From Micropterix aruncella (Eukaryota; Arthropoda; Insecta; Lepidoptera; Micropterigidae): a stretch of 64,000 nucleotides of DNA. Below are positions 41,366 to 54,087 of the stretch, one piece after another. Under the pieces are notes generated by a model, which was not told the DNA's origin, did no database searches, and was given only the letters and a program-made list of their open reading frames with translations. The stretch lies in NCBI GenBank assembly GCA_944548615.1, contig OX155974.1, positions 3,596,001 to 3,660,000 on the forward strand. Direction: 5' to 3'. Numbering within the stretch: position 1 is the first letter of the stretch; every line of letters begins with the position of its first letter. The position numbers and the translations under genes are program-made.

Positions 41366-41890
41366 ATTACAATACTAGTATAAGGAAACAATAGCAAGAT
41401 ACAACAGAACATAAGAAAGACTTGAAAAATATTAATTCCTAGGTTATGTTGAATTTAATATTCCTGCCCATCAACCGACCAGTAAGGAAACTATTGCGAA
41501 CGCGCAAAATTCTTACTTTACCGGCCTACAAAACGACGAGGAGGTAAAGTACTGTGAACGCACTTCTGTATGTCTGTCTGCGTGTAAGAATTCCTTCACG
41601 ATAGCGCCCAAACGCTATATCCGATCGAGTTGAAATTTGGCAAGGAGGCATTATTTGGTCATTGCCCCCGAATCGTTAAAACATTGCTATGAATCATTAA
41701 AACTCGACAGAATCGGCGTTTTGGATTATCTGAAGTTGCCATAGAGCAGACAGAACGGTTTTAGAGATATGCCAGTCATATTTGGAGACGTAGAGAGTGG
41801 AAAAGTCAGTGATATAGTCATTATGAGCCAAACCTATATTTTTTAGAACATAGCTTTTTTACTTTTCTTGAAAGGGGAGTATTGTAGACA
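41366..41890. repeat. Repeat family W copy, no gene
   Basis: Contains TGTCTGTCTGCGTG, CGCTATATCCGATCGAGTTG and GGCATTATTTGGTCATTG, shared with 43720-43830. This part is separated from its continuation (43698 on) by the insert at 41891-43697. Confidence 0.5.
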
Positions 41891-42059
41891 ACGGCGGATC
41901 CAGGGGGGGGGTCATTGGGGTCATGACCCCCCCCCCCCCCCCCCCTGGGGCCTGGGCTGGGCATACGTCGACCACTTATAATTTTTGTAAAATCTATTGA
42001 TTGTATTTATTTTATTAAACTATTTGATTTGTATTTATTTTTGTAATTTTGAAGCCATA

Positions 42060-43625
<1,566 letters not shown>

Positions 43626-43697
43626 TATTCCGGAGCCTCTCCTGGCTGGACCTCGACTATGTGACCCCCCCCCTGACTCAAAGGCTGGATCTGCCCT

Positions 43698-44559
43698 TGA
43701 TTATAGACGCACTTCTGTGTGGCTGTGTGTCTGTCTGTCTGTCTCTCCGTGTTTATTCCTCAAGGTTACAAAACGCTTCGTCTGATTGAGCTGTAATTTG
43801 GCATGCGGGCATCATTTGGTCATGGCATGAGCTGAATAGTTTGTGATTGAAATCCGTCCACCCAGGGTTGGCTCCCAACTAGAGGACTCCTCAACGGTCA
43901 ACAGCAGAGATCCAACCTTTTTTATGCGCATTCATTTATGATAGCAACTTCAAAGTTTCACCATTACATGGCCGATGTACCCTGGGTTGGCTCCCGATAA
44001 GGGAACTCCTCAACGGTCAACAGCAGAGACTCAAATCGTTCCATCGAGGGAGGGGGTGCGCTAGTTATACTTCAATATCGAAATATTGGACTTAAAGACT
44101 CGAAATTCGGTACACACATGCGCTGTAGGATCGAAACCACATTGTTCAATTTTGATTTTAATATCTCGTATAAAAGCGACACAAAAAAAAAGAAACCAAG
44201 ATACCGTAACATTTTAAATTCTATTTTATTTTATTTCCATAAATATTTGTATTAAAATTGATATTTTAAAATTCTAATATTATTTAACTATCTGTGTGAT
44301 TCTAGGTTTTTGCGAAAGTTTTAAAAGGATTTTACGGCATTTTTCAATGTATTCATTAATTATCATTAGGCAGTATTTAATTATACGTATCTGAGCCTAC
44401 CTTAGTGCGGACGTCTAGTGCAATCCAGTTAAGTTATGTTTAAGTAATCTGTATCTGCAACTATGATTTTTGAAAAATAAGAAATTTGAATTGGAATTTG
44501 AACCTTACATTTCTTAACCACTTATATTATTATGCAGTGCAGGATGGGTATGTTTTAGA
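43698..44559. repeat. Repeat W continuation with a 120-bp tandem duplication
   Basis: The block GGTTGGCTCCC..ACTCCTCAACGGTCAACAGCAGAGA occurs at 43866 and 43984, about 118 bp apart. The rest is AT-rich unassigned sequence with CTGTCTGTCTGTCT at 43727. Confidence 0.6.
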
Positions 44560-44644
44560 TATTATTCGTAGACTGACAGACTAAAAGACGCATTTACATG
44601 TAGATGGCTTAGGGTCTAGATTAATAATTAAATTGTACCTACAG

Positions 44645-45290
44645 ATGTGTTGGCCACGAAGACCCATGTGTTCAGGGTCGGTCACACTCACGGGTCAACA
44701 CCCACCCGACGGCATCCACGCACGGGGTGCAAACATAGGTAGGACTCTGGCCCTGGTCAGTTTCCCCTGGGAATCAAACCTCTGGCGCTCCTGGACGGTC
44801 TGCGCACCGTGCGGCGCAAGCCAATCGATTGTGCACTCCGACTAACAGTCGGGGGAGTCTGGAAGCTGTATTGTTTCCTATAGAGCGGGGGTGGTTGCGT
44901 ACCTTACGGCGACTGCTCTTGAAATGACCATTGGCCATCCGATCCCGGGTTAGAGGCGGGCAAAGGACGCCATGGTCCGCGATAGATTCGGTATTCACCG
45001 TTTCACCGCTTCGTAAGGGAGAGGATTGCGCAAGCGACCTCGAACTCGGAACCAATCGAGAGACCGGAGAAATCTGGTCACAATTGGTAGTTAGGGCGCG
45101 AGTGCCGCCCGCCAGGTAACATACCTGGCTATCTCGCGGTAAGGCGTTGGTCTCTAACGGGTTGTGGCGTAGCTAGACGCTGGATTGTTTTGTCCAAAGT
45201 CTTCATACGCTCACTCCAGGGAGATAGAATGACTAATCGTTAAAACTCCCTGTGGTGACGGGCTCGCCCGTTGTAGTCGACACCTCAAGA
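44645..45290 (+). mobile_element. RepX: 646-bp noncoding retroposon-like repeat, complete copy
   Basis: Inserted into repeat Z with a perfect 11-bp duplication TGTACCTACAG (44634-44644, 45291-45301). It begins ATGTGTTGGCCACGAAG and ends GCCCGTTGTAGTCGACACC plus a few bases. No ORF of note and no poly(A). Six or more other pieces occur in this window (2959, 27730, 50275, 51739, 52249). A long target duplication points to target-primed reverse transcription. Confidence 0.8.
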
Positions 45291-45586
45291 TGTACCTACA
45301 GTGTTTATTATAATTAGTTAATTTTTAATATTAATTGAACCTAGAATATTTTAAAATTAAGTAGTTTAAATACCAATCCACTATTTACGCTTGCAATAGT
45401 ACGGGCTTAGGCCTAGTTAGGCGGCGTTGATTTAATTAAATTGTGGTCTGCGGTGCTCTCTATTTTGCTACAATTTACATTTAAGCCTCTAGTGTTAATG
45501 TTACAATGTACCTATGTTAATGTTACAATGTAGGTACCTGTGTTATGTTACTGTGTTATGTACCAATGTACCTGTGTTAATGTTAA

Positions 45587-46324
45587 ATGTTAATGTTAAA
45601 TGCGTCTAAAAGTAACTTCATACATTTTACAAATCATCGAAATCGGAATAAAGGTTCGCCAATAATACTTTCAATAAATAACACTGCCATTCCTCAAACT
45701 CATTGTACTAGATTTGTACGTGTTCATGTCGACGAACTTTTGAAATGGAACTTTCACTGTGAAAACCTCAAAAGTAGGTTAAGTCGGGCATGTTATGCTT
45801 TAAGTATTGTAAGAAGGTCGTTGGATGAATTGCAAACAAGAAATGTTTATTTCACCTATATTGAAGCTATCCTAAGTTATGCCATTACGATCTGGGGAAA
45901 TTGTTATGCTTGTCATAGGGAACCCATATTTATGTATATCCAAAAGAGAGCAGTGCGAATAATTGCAAAGGTGAAAAGGGAAGAGTCGTGTCGACCCATT
46001 TTTAAAAGACTAAGAATCCTCACCTTAACCTCACTCTATCTCTTTAAGTTACTGACTGAGTTTTTTAAGAATAAAGAAACACATTATAAAAAGTTTTCAG
46101 ATACACGTACTAAAAATACGAGAAATAAATTAAACATTTTTATACCATGTATTAAACTAAACACAGCAAGGCAAGACACAAAATACTCCGGGCCATATTA
46201 CTTTAACAGGCTACCGGAAAGTTTAAAAACTATTCAAGTGGAAAGCTTATTCAAAAAGTTACTTAAAGAATTCTTATTAGACAAAGCTTTTTACTCGATC
46301 CATGAGTTTGTTAATTTTAAATAA
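45587..46324 (+). pseudogene. CR1-like LINE reverse transcriptase, C-terminal fragment
   Basis: A 245-codon open frame starts just after the catalytic motif (NASKSNFIHFTNHR), passes the thumb (NVYFTYIEAILSYAITIWGN, VQKRAVRI-type block reading IQKRAVRIIAKV) and ends in the tail (YSGPYYFNRLPESLKT). The 3' UTR runs to a tail of GAAATT units at 46609-46632. 5'-truncated, so nonfunctional, but without stops. Confidence 0.8.
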
Positions 46325-46632
46325 TTTTTCAAATTTTTTGGCCATTTTTTGACAATTTTAAGTAGCATTTTTTAATTATTCTGACTTTTTCTGATTTTAA
46401 TTTCTTGATTATTTTTATCGATTATTTTAATTTGTGGTTTTAGTAAATAAATCTTAAAAATGATTTGGATGCCCTAAAAGCAATAATGAAGTAACTGTAT
46501 GTACGTGGTGATAAATTTAAATATTGTAAAAACGGACTAATAGACTGTAATTTAAATGTACCTAAATATTAAGTTTCTACAATCTGTTAAGATTTTTTTT
46601 GGAAATAAATTGAAATTGAAATTGAAATTGAA

Positions 46633-47992
46633 AAAATGTACCTACTGCAGTGAAGAAATGTGCTTTTCTTTTAAAAAAAGTACATTTCAATCAAATAATA
46701 TCCTCGAGCCGCCCGGGGCTAGACGAGAAACGAACCATATTGGAAAACACCTATTTTAATACCACGGAAATACTACAAAAATACTATATTTGCCGTCCAG
46801 AGGAGGAAGTAGTGGGGGGGGATGTTATTCTTTCTTTGATATACATTTTATTTCGTGGGTACCTATTCCGCCTTATCTAGAATGCTTTAACTTCAGATAA
46901 AATAGACCTAGAATAGTACTCAGCATGTATAAAGTTCCGGAGAAAATAGTCTACTTCTTAGGTGGGTTTCTATCCCGTCTTATTTAGATAAGGCGGGATA
47001 TTAAAGCAGATAAGGCCGAGTTCCCATCACGCCTTATCTGCTTTAATAGGGGGTTTTGGTGGGTGGTGTTGGAGGGGGTAGCGTTGGGGGTGGGGGTAGT
47101 GTTCGGTAGGGGGTTTGGGGGGAGTGGGATGTGGCGGGGGATAAGAGGAAGGGTTGGAGGTTAGGAAGAAAATAATTAGGAAGAAAAAGAAAAGAACAAG
47201 AAGAAGAAGAAGGAAAAGAATAAGAAGAAAATGAATCCTCTTACTCTTTCTTTTCCTCTTCCTCTTAATATATGCCACCCAAGTACTCAGAATGTATAAA
47301 GTTTCGGACGAAAATATTCTTCTTTGTCCGATATTTTACTTCTTCCGTGGATTAATATCCCGCTTTATCTAAAGTGCTTAAATAGTTACTACAGTACTAA
47401 GGATATATTATAAAGTTTCGGACGAAAACTTATTCGCTATCGGGAAGTAGAGGGGGGGGGGTGAAATAATATATGGATAAAACAGTCCTTCGCTACTTAC
47501 CGGGAAAGTTTCGGGGTGACACAACCGATTTTTTTTAATATGACGGTAGACGCATCTGTCTGGCGATTTAAGCACCCAGGAAAATTAAAATATCAACGAA
47601 TAAATTAGAATTGGAATAATCAAATTAAAATATTTTCAAAAAAAATAATCAAATTATAAAAATACAAAGGTATAAGTATACAATCCTGCGTTTTATTTAA
47701 TAACTAAACTTACAACTTATGACTAAGTTTACCATTATTAAATATAGTGCGACGTTTCTTTATTTCTCATCTCACATACGATAATGTATCTAAAGGTAAC
47801 TATGTATATCATTATAACTCTACTTGACATACGATACGATAATGTAATGTAAGAACATTATTACAACTCTAATTGAATAAACGTCAAAATGAAATGTTTG
47901 CTATTTAATTTTGCGAATTTCGATTTATTGATATAATTATGTCGATATTTTAATAATCATTAATTGGTATAGAGAGACACGCAATCATTAAA
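46633..47992. other. No gene; repeated GCCTTATCT motifs and low-complexity tract
   Basis: The motif CCGCCTTATCT / AGATAAGGCGGG recurs in both orientations (46868, 46970-47000, 47030) and forms a short hairpin. Purine-rich GAAGAA and G-rich GGGGG tracts lie at 47045-47265. The 5' flank of the zinc-finger gene (47700-47992) contains no motif I can call with confidence. Confidence 0.45.
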
Positions 47993-49183
47993 ATGAATGC
48001 GAACATTAAAGTGGAGTTAGAAAACGACGAAGAACAACCAAACTGTTTCACGGAAGAAATTGTTCTTGAATTTAAAGAAGAAGCGGTTTGTTTAATAAAA
48101 CCAGAACAATCAGTGTGTTTCATAAAATTCGAACAACCAAACTGTTCCACGGAAGAAAATGTTGTTGAATTTGAAGAGGAGGCGGTTTGTTTTATAAAAC
48201 CCGAACAATCAGTGTGTTTCATAGAACCCGAACCAAGAGATCCTGTTGAATCAGATGGAGAGGAACATGAAGACGATATTGAAGAGATGAAAGATGTCAA
48301 AGTATTGTTAACGAAGTTTGATAAATTCACTTGCGTTGGATGCAACCGCAATCTAGACAAAGGCGGGCCAATGGGAACATGCAAGCATTACAATGAAATT
48401 GTGTTATTTTGCAATTACTGTATTAAGCCAAGAGGAAACAAGTTTATTTGTGTCAAATGTGACCATGGATTTGCAAGTAGACACAGTCTTATTAATCATG
48501 TTGACGGAGTGCATAGGAAATTGAATAAATATAAATGTGAAGAGTGCGACAGAGCATTTGCATGGGTTGGACTTTTAAAATTACACGTACAATCAGTCCA
48601 TCGCAAACTAAAGCATGCGTGTCAGCAATGTGAGAAAGTCTTTTCTAATCGCAGCAGCTTATTAACACATGTTAAATTCACCCACCTGCAGTTGAATATA
48701 TTTACATGTGATTTATGTAACAAAGAGTTTCCAAATTACATCAATTTCAAACGACACATCGATGGAGTCCATCGAAAAATTAAAGAATATGAATGTGAGG
48801 AATGTAAATGCGCTTTCTTTCGTCAAGAAAGTTTAACTCGGCATGTAAATTCTGTCCACCGAAAATTGAAGCCATTCGCGTGCGACAAATGCACTCGCAG
48901 CTTTTCAAGGAAAAGAAACTTAACGATACACAGAAACTCAGTTCATCTTAAACTTAAATACACTTGCGCGGAATGCAACAAAGCTTTCACTCAAAAGTGT
49001 TACTTAATAACACACATTTATGAAATTCACCGAAAATTTGTACGAAGTGCAAGCATGCATTTAGTCGTAAAAGTGAACATGAACGCCACAAAAAATCTGA
49101 AATATGTTATTTTAAAATTATTAAAGAAGCAAAAAGCAACCGGCGGCAGTAGACTTTTGAAAGAGCATACTTCAGGATTTTGA
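47993..49183 (+). CDS. C2H2 zinc-finger protein, single exon
   Basis: 396 codons from ATG 47993. The N-terminus has a 33-residue acidic unit repeated in tandem (EQPNC..EE, residues 14-46 and 47-79) with paired Cys. A Cys cluster follows at 114-143 (CVGCNRNLDKGG...CNYC). Then come seven C2H2 fingers (about 152-350), each about 26-30 residues with HRKLK-type linkers instead of TGEKP (e.g. YKCEECDRAFAW..., YTCAECNKAFTQK...). Such proteins bind DNA in the nucleus; target unknown. After finger seven the frame slips: at 49039 another frame reads CTKCKHAFSRKSEHERH, an eighth finger, so one base appears to be missing in the AAAATTT run. No intron is visible. Confidence 0.8.
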   Translation: MNANIKVELENDEEQPNCFTEEIVLEFKEEAVCLIKPEQSVCFIKFEQPNCSTEENVVEFEEEAVCFIKPEQSVCFIEPEPRDPVESDGEEHEDDIEEMKDVKVLLTKFDKFTCVGCNRNLDKGGPMGTCKHYNEIVLFCNYCIKPRGNKFICVKCDHGFASRHSLINHVDGVHRKLNKYKCEECDRAFAWVGLLKLHVQSVHRKLKHACQQCEKVFSNRSSLLTHVKFTHLQLNIFTCDLCNKEFPNYINFKRHIDGVHRKIKEYECEECKCAFFRQESLTRHVNSVHRKLKPFACDKCTRSFSRKRNLTIHRNSVHLKLKYTCAECNKAFTQKCYLITHIYEIHRKFVRSASMHLVVKVNMNATKNLKYVILKLLKKQKATGGSRLLKEHTSGF

Positions 49184-50274
49184 AATACCGAAAATCAACA
49201 GTCCGCATATCGAGGCATATCTGAGCATCTTCCTTTTTGGAAACATTGGATTCTTTGTTGTAATTATGGATTTTTTGCTCAGGATTCTGAAATTCCTAGC
49301 ATTGTTGATTATCCAATTAAAAGTTCGAATATTCTCAGGCAGAAAATAGTAGGAAAGGAGTGCAAACAGTTTTTAAAAATAAAATTGAACAATGCAACCT
49401 CCAGTACGTAGTATTATTCTATTATCTAATATTATAATATAAGTATATATATTTTATATTTTTCTTACATTGTTTATTGTCTTTAAATTTTAATTGGCGA
49501 TTTTCCATTACTCATAAACATGTAATAAGGGACATTATTTTTACTGATTTAATTTATAATTCCTTTTACCTACATTTAATTATTTGTATTTCCTCAGAGT
49601 TATGATCTCTAAATGTTAAGATATCAAGCTAGTTTAAAATATTATAATCGGGCAGTGGTTACTTGATCTAATGTAATTTCGGATATACTGAATCATTTTT
49701 TTGGATATATTTTATAAATTTATATTGTAGCGACGCTGCGAGTCGTCATAATTGAACAGTACGTACGTACGTACAATAAAAACTATTTCAATAAAGACGA
49801 TTGAAAATTAATGATTTTAGATATAATTAAATACCTGTAATATAAAATTTAGGTTGCTTTCCTACCGAGTTCATAGCGATTTTTTGCAAAACTATAAAGT
49901 ATGTTAAAAATTCCTAGCTATAATTTGTCATCTAGATAAGTTTAAATGTAAGAATAGTAGTACATTTTAAGATTCATTTTACATACATAGTTCTTTTTAA
50001 GGTTACCGAAATAAAACATTTTCAACAATATTATCAGCGTTTCGTTTTATCTGCACTTTACTCAAAAAGTGATATTATCCCCAATATTTCCGTTTAGGTA
50101 TACGTAGATTTATTATTAATATTATTTGGAACTATGTCATTATTACGTGGTGTTATTTATTTTCAAAACCTGGCAATACGTCAGTTTAATTTTCTCCGTC
50201 CACCAACCGAGGAGGCGGGATAGTATTGTGACTATAAAGACTTTTTCGAGGTCAAGATGGAAATATATATAGTG
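49184..50274. other. 3' flank of the zinc-finger gene, no other gene
   Basis: AT-rich. ATAAAA-type sequences near 50010 could end the transcript. GTACGTACGTACGTAC occurs at 49760. Confidence 0.4.
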
Positions 50275-50726
50275 AGCCCCCAGAAATGATTAGGACTGTA
50301 CTCACGCCCTTACTTCCAATTGTGACCAGATCACTTTAGTCTCTCGATTGATTACGAGTTCGAGGTCGCTTGCGCGGTACTCTCCCTTACGAAGCGGTGA
50401 AACGGTGTATACCGAATCTATCGCGGACCATGGCATCCTTTGCCCGGTTGTTCACCCAGGATCGGGTAGCCGATGGTCGTTTCAAGAGCAGTCGCCGTAA
50501 GGTCCGCAACCACTCTGTAGGAAACAGTACTGCTTCCAGACTCCCCCGACTGTTAGTCAGAGTGGGGGAGCTAATGGGCCCTTGCTGAGTTGGCCACGAA
50601 GACCCATTCTGTTTCAGGGTCGGTCACACTCACGGGTCAACACCCATCCGATGGCCTCCACGCATGGGGTGCGAGCCTGGGTAGGACACTGGGTCAACCG
50701 GTCTCCCGTGGGTCTCCCGTAGGACA
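50275..50726 (-). repeat. RepX pieces in rearranged orientation
   Basis: 50275-50545 is RepX in minus orientation (TTGTTTCCTATAG-type block reading GTAGGAAACAGTACTGC). 50590-50700 is the RepX 5' part in plus orientation (GGCCACGAAGACCCAT). The two halves are thus inverted relative to each other. They abut the truncation point of an RLE LINE. Confidence 0.6.
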
Positions 50727-51738
50727 CTTGGCCTTCAATGCCAGAAAGATTGGACAACAATTGGGGACTTTTGCATTCCGCCTCCAATGCACTGGAAGGT
50801 AATGCTCTATGACTGGATGCCAGAGATGCTGAAATTTTATTTGAATGCCTTTCAGCATACACTTCCAGACCCCAGTAACCTCGCTCGTTGGAGCTTTGCC
50901 GAGGATAGTTCTTGTCCCCTCTGTAGCAATACCCCTTGCACAGCTAGACACATTCTAGCTGGCTGCAAGGTGGCCTTAGATCAAGGACGGTACACTTACC
51001 GCCATGACAAAGTTCTCGCTGTTATTCGCGAGGTAATTAGTCTCTCAGTGGCTCGTGCCAACAAGGGTTTGACAGTATCCTCCAAACCCCCAATACAGTT
51101 TGTGCGGGATGGCTCTAAAGGCAAAAAACATTTAACTACAAAACCTTTCTCAATAATCGAGAAAGCTACAGATTGGATTCTGGAGGTTGATTCGGTCTCT
51201 AAGCAGTATAAATTCCCTGAAAGTCTCGGATGCACAGCCCTCCGTCCAGATATAACTCTTTACTCTCTATCTCGGAAGGTGGCTCTTATAGTAGAATTAA
51301 CTGTTCCATGGGAATCAAATATCCCAAAAGACCACGAGTACAAATTAAATAAATACCATGATCTTGCAAATGCCGTAACCCGGAACGGCTTCACTGTTCA
51401 CCTTCACGCGGTGGAAGTTGGCGCTCGTGGCCTGCCAGCTAAATCTCTATTTCACCTCTTTAAAGATCTTGGCCTTTCCAGAAAAATAATCAACTCTTTC
51501 TTAGAAAAATTATCTAAAACTGCGATTTGCGCATCTCAAATTCTATGGCTTCGAAGGGGGAGTGAATGGATGGTAAGGTGAACGCTCACATGTGGCAAGA
51601 CAGCTGTCCTAAACCTACCACAGCCGGTTCGTAAGTCCGGAATCCACTGCTCACCCCCCAGAAGTGTAAAAAAATAGTATTATGATGGGCCCGACTCCGG
51701 TCGGTGAATTCCATGGCAGCTCCGTTTGTATTTATTTA
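50727..51738 (+). mobile_element. RLE-type LINE, 5'-truncated (copy 3)
   Basis: An open frame from about 50727 to 51581 (the first convenient ATG at 50787 is internal) matches the end of the 17041-19343 ORF: CCHC cluster CPLCSNTPCTARHILAGC and the endonuclease block RPDITLYSLS..VELTVPWE. The 3' UTR ends GGCAGCTCCGTTTGTATTTATTTATT-like at 51738. Frame intact over 264 codons. Confidence 0.85.
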
Positions 51739-52248
51739 TTACTGGCGCTCCTGGACGGTCTGCGCACCGAGCGGCGCAAGCCAATCGATTGTGCTCTCCG
51801 ACTAACAATCGGGGGAGTCTGGGAACTGTATTGTTTCCTATAGAGCGGGGGTAGTTGTCTACCTTACGGCGACTGCTCTTGAAATGACCATTGGCCATCC
51901 GATCCCGGTTCAGAGTCGGCCAAAGGACGCCTTGGTCCGCGACAGATTCGGTGCACTCCGTTTCACCGCTTCGTAAGGGAGAGGACCGCGCAAGCGACCT
52001 CGAACTCGGAACCAATCGAGAGACCGGAGAAATCTGGTCACAATTGGAAGTGAGGGCGCGAGTATCTCGAGCCCGCCGGGTTTATTCCTGGCTCACTCGC
52101 TGTAAGGCGTTGGACTCTCACGGGTTGTGACGTAGCTGGACGTAGAATTGTACTGTCCAAAGTTTTCTACGTTCACTGCAGGGCGACAGAACGAATAATC
52201 GTTAAAACGTCCTGTGTGACTCGCCCGTTGTAGTCGACACCGCAAGAT
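51739..52248 (+). repeat. RepX, 3' part in plus orientation
   Basis: Starts CTGGCGCTCCTGGACGG, directly after the LINE tail, and ends TTGTAGTCGACACCGCAAGA, nearly identical to 44782-45290. Confidence 0.75.
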
Positions 52249-52480
52249 GTTAGTCAGAGTGCGCAATCGATTGGCTAATGCCGCACGGTACGCAGACCGC
52301 CCAGGAGCGCCAGAAGGTTGATTCCTAGGGGAAACTAGCCCTAAGGCCAGAGTCCTATCCGGGCCCGCACATCATGCGTGGAGGCCGCCGGATGGAAGTT
52401 GACCCGTGAGTGTGACCAACCCTGAACAGAATGGGTCTTCGTGGCCAACTCAGCAAGGGCCCATTAACTCCTAAGGCAAT
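52249..52480 (-). repeat. RepX, 5' part in minus orientation
   Basis: Reverse complement of the RepX first third (CTGACTAACA, GAGCGCCAG, ATGGGTCTTCGTGGCCAAC). Together with 51739-52248 it forms a tail-to-head inverted pair. Confidence 0.7.
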
Positions 52481-53163
52481 GCGGGAATAGGGTGCGAGGA
52501 ATGTGGGCAGAGGGGTTCGTCACAACGAACGTGAACGGTACGCATTACGGACAGGTAAAGGCTGCCGACAAATTCAAACGTTTGGGTATCTGTGTAGGCC
52601 GAGTAGCGAAACATCTGGCGACCATCCGAGCCCTTACGACTCGTGACGTATTCGTTTTGATTTCAATTATGTTCTAAGAGAAGCTAATGTCTGGTATACT
52701 GTGACGATAGTAAGCTTGTAGTTCGCCCCGCCCACTTTCCCGGCTCAACCACCCTTTTAACAACTGCAGAGTTGACTTCGGCGGACCGCACCGTTGCTCT
52801 GATCGTGACGTCATATTAATGATGTTATATTTAAAACGTTAACTCAAAATGTTTGTTCTTCTTAAATGCTTTTTAACGTAAATTAAGATGGTGACAATAA
52901 AAAAAACTAATATGCATCTGTATATTTTTTTTACTTCAAAAATGCTGGTTTGACTGCACAAACTTAATAGGGACTTTTGACTGCCGCACCCTATACCACC
53001 CCTATACAAGCGGTTTGTTTGTGGCAGCCGTATGTGTGGCCGTATGGATACAGCAGTTAGCTGTCAAAATCGGCTAGCGGCAAAACTGGATGCGGGAAAT
53101 TTGAATTCCCCCCCCCCCCAAAAAAAAACATCGAAACCAAACAGAAAAAACTATCTGTCAATC
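52481..53163. other. No gene recognised
   Basis: A short open stretch at 52492-52677 has no recognised homology. C and A homopolymers lie at 53108-53128. Confidence 0.35.
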
Positions 53164-54087
53164 GGGGGGCGCCAGTTTTGCATGCGGCAGTCTTGCACAA
53201 ATGTCACTTTTGACAGTTCCAAATCTGTTGAGGGCAGATTTGCAGGAGGCAACCTTGCAGGCGGCAACCTTGCAGGCGGCAACCTTGCAGGCGGCATTTT
53301 TGCAGACGGCATTCTTGCAGAAAGCAAACTTGCATACAAACCCGAAGTTAGCAACGTTTGAGAATGGCGCATTAGGACATGATTACATGAATAAAATAAT
53401 TTTATATTATTTTACAAACCAAAAATAAAGCAGTAAAGCGGTCATATGTTATTAATTTTAAATTTAGAAAAAGAAGTATCAAATTATCATGTCAGGGTAA
53501 ATTAAAGCGGTGAATATTTTTACCTCTCCACATTTAATTACCGGCATCCTTGTAGTGGATGATTCAGTACATCAAACTAAACATTAAAAAAAATGTTTTA
53601 AGTTTTTCTGTTAGGTTAGGTTAGGTTAGGTTTTTCTTTCCCTAAAATCGAAGTGACATTAATTACCGGCATCCTTGTAGTGGATGATTCAGTACATCAA
53701 ACTAAACATTTAAAAAAATGTTTTAAGTTTTTCTGTTAGGTTAGGTTAGGTTAGGTTTTCCTTTCCCTAAAATCGAAAGTTGATTGCTGAGATCCGCGAT
53801 GGAGAGGACACTCAAAGAAGTGGACTGGTTTCCGTACCCTGACATATGAAAATGCGGCTTTTGTCGATTTCTAATCTGGTAACACTAAATTTTAAATACG
53901 ATGTTTTCCTTCTAACTTCATTTTCTGCAAAAATGCCGTCTGCAAAAATGCCGACCCTCGAAACGTCAGTTTGACATTTGCAAAACTGCCTTCTGCAAGA
54001 TTGCCTTCTGCAAAACTGCCGCCTGCAAGAATGCCGTCTGCAAGATTGCCGTCTGCAAATCTGCCTTCTGCAAGTTTGATGGGACCC
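53164..54087 (+). mobile_element. Foldback-like element, copy 3, internally rearranged
   Basis: Left end GGGGGGCGCC with four or more CTTGCAGGCGGCAAC-type units (to about 53330). The core (ATTACCGGCATCCTTGTAG) is duplicated in tandem (53537-53650, 53660-53775), each with TTAGG runs. Unrelated sequence follows (53790-53930), then the inverted right arm ending GATGGGACCC at 54087. No target duplication was found. Confidence 0.75.

Noticed and set aside
46650..47278. Short frames near the GCCTTATCT repeats
   Set aside because: Low-complexity Lys/Leu- and Pro-rich translations without homology.
47950..48384. Antisense Ser-rich frame over the zinc-finger gene
   Set aside because: Mirror of the acidic tandem repeat of the real gene.
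53032..53361. A free-standing pentapeptide-repeat protein gene
   Set aside because: The frame lies wholly in a foldback arm, with no promoter or conserved ends; reported only as a repeat property.
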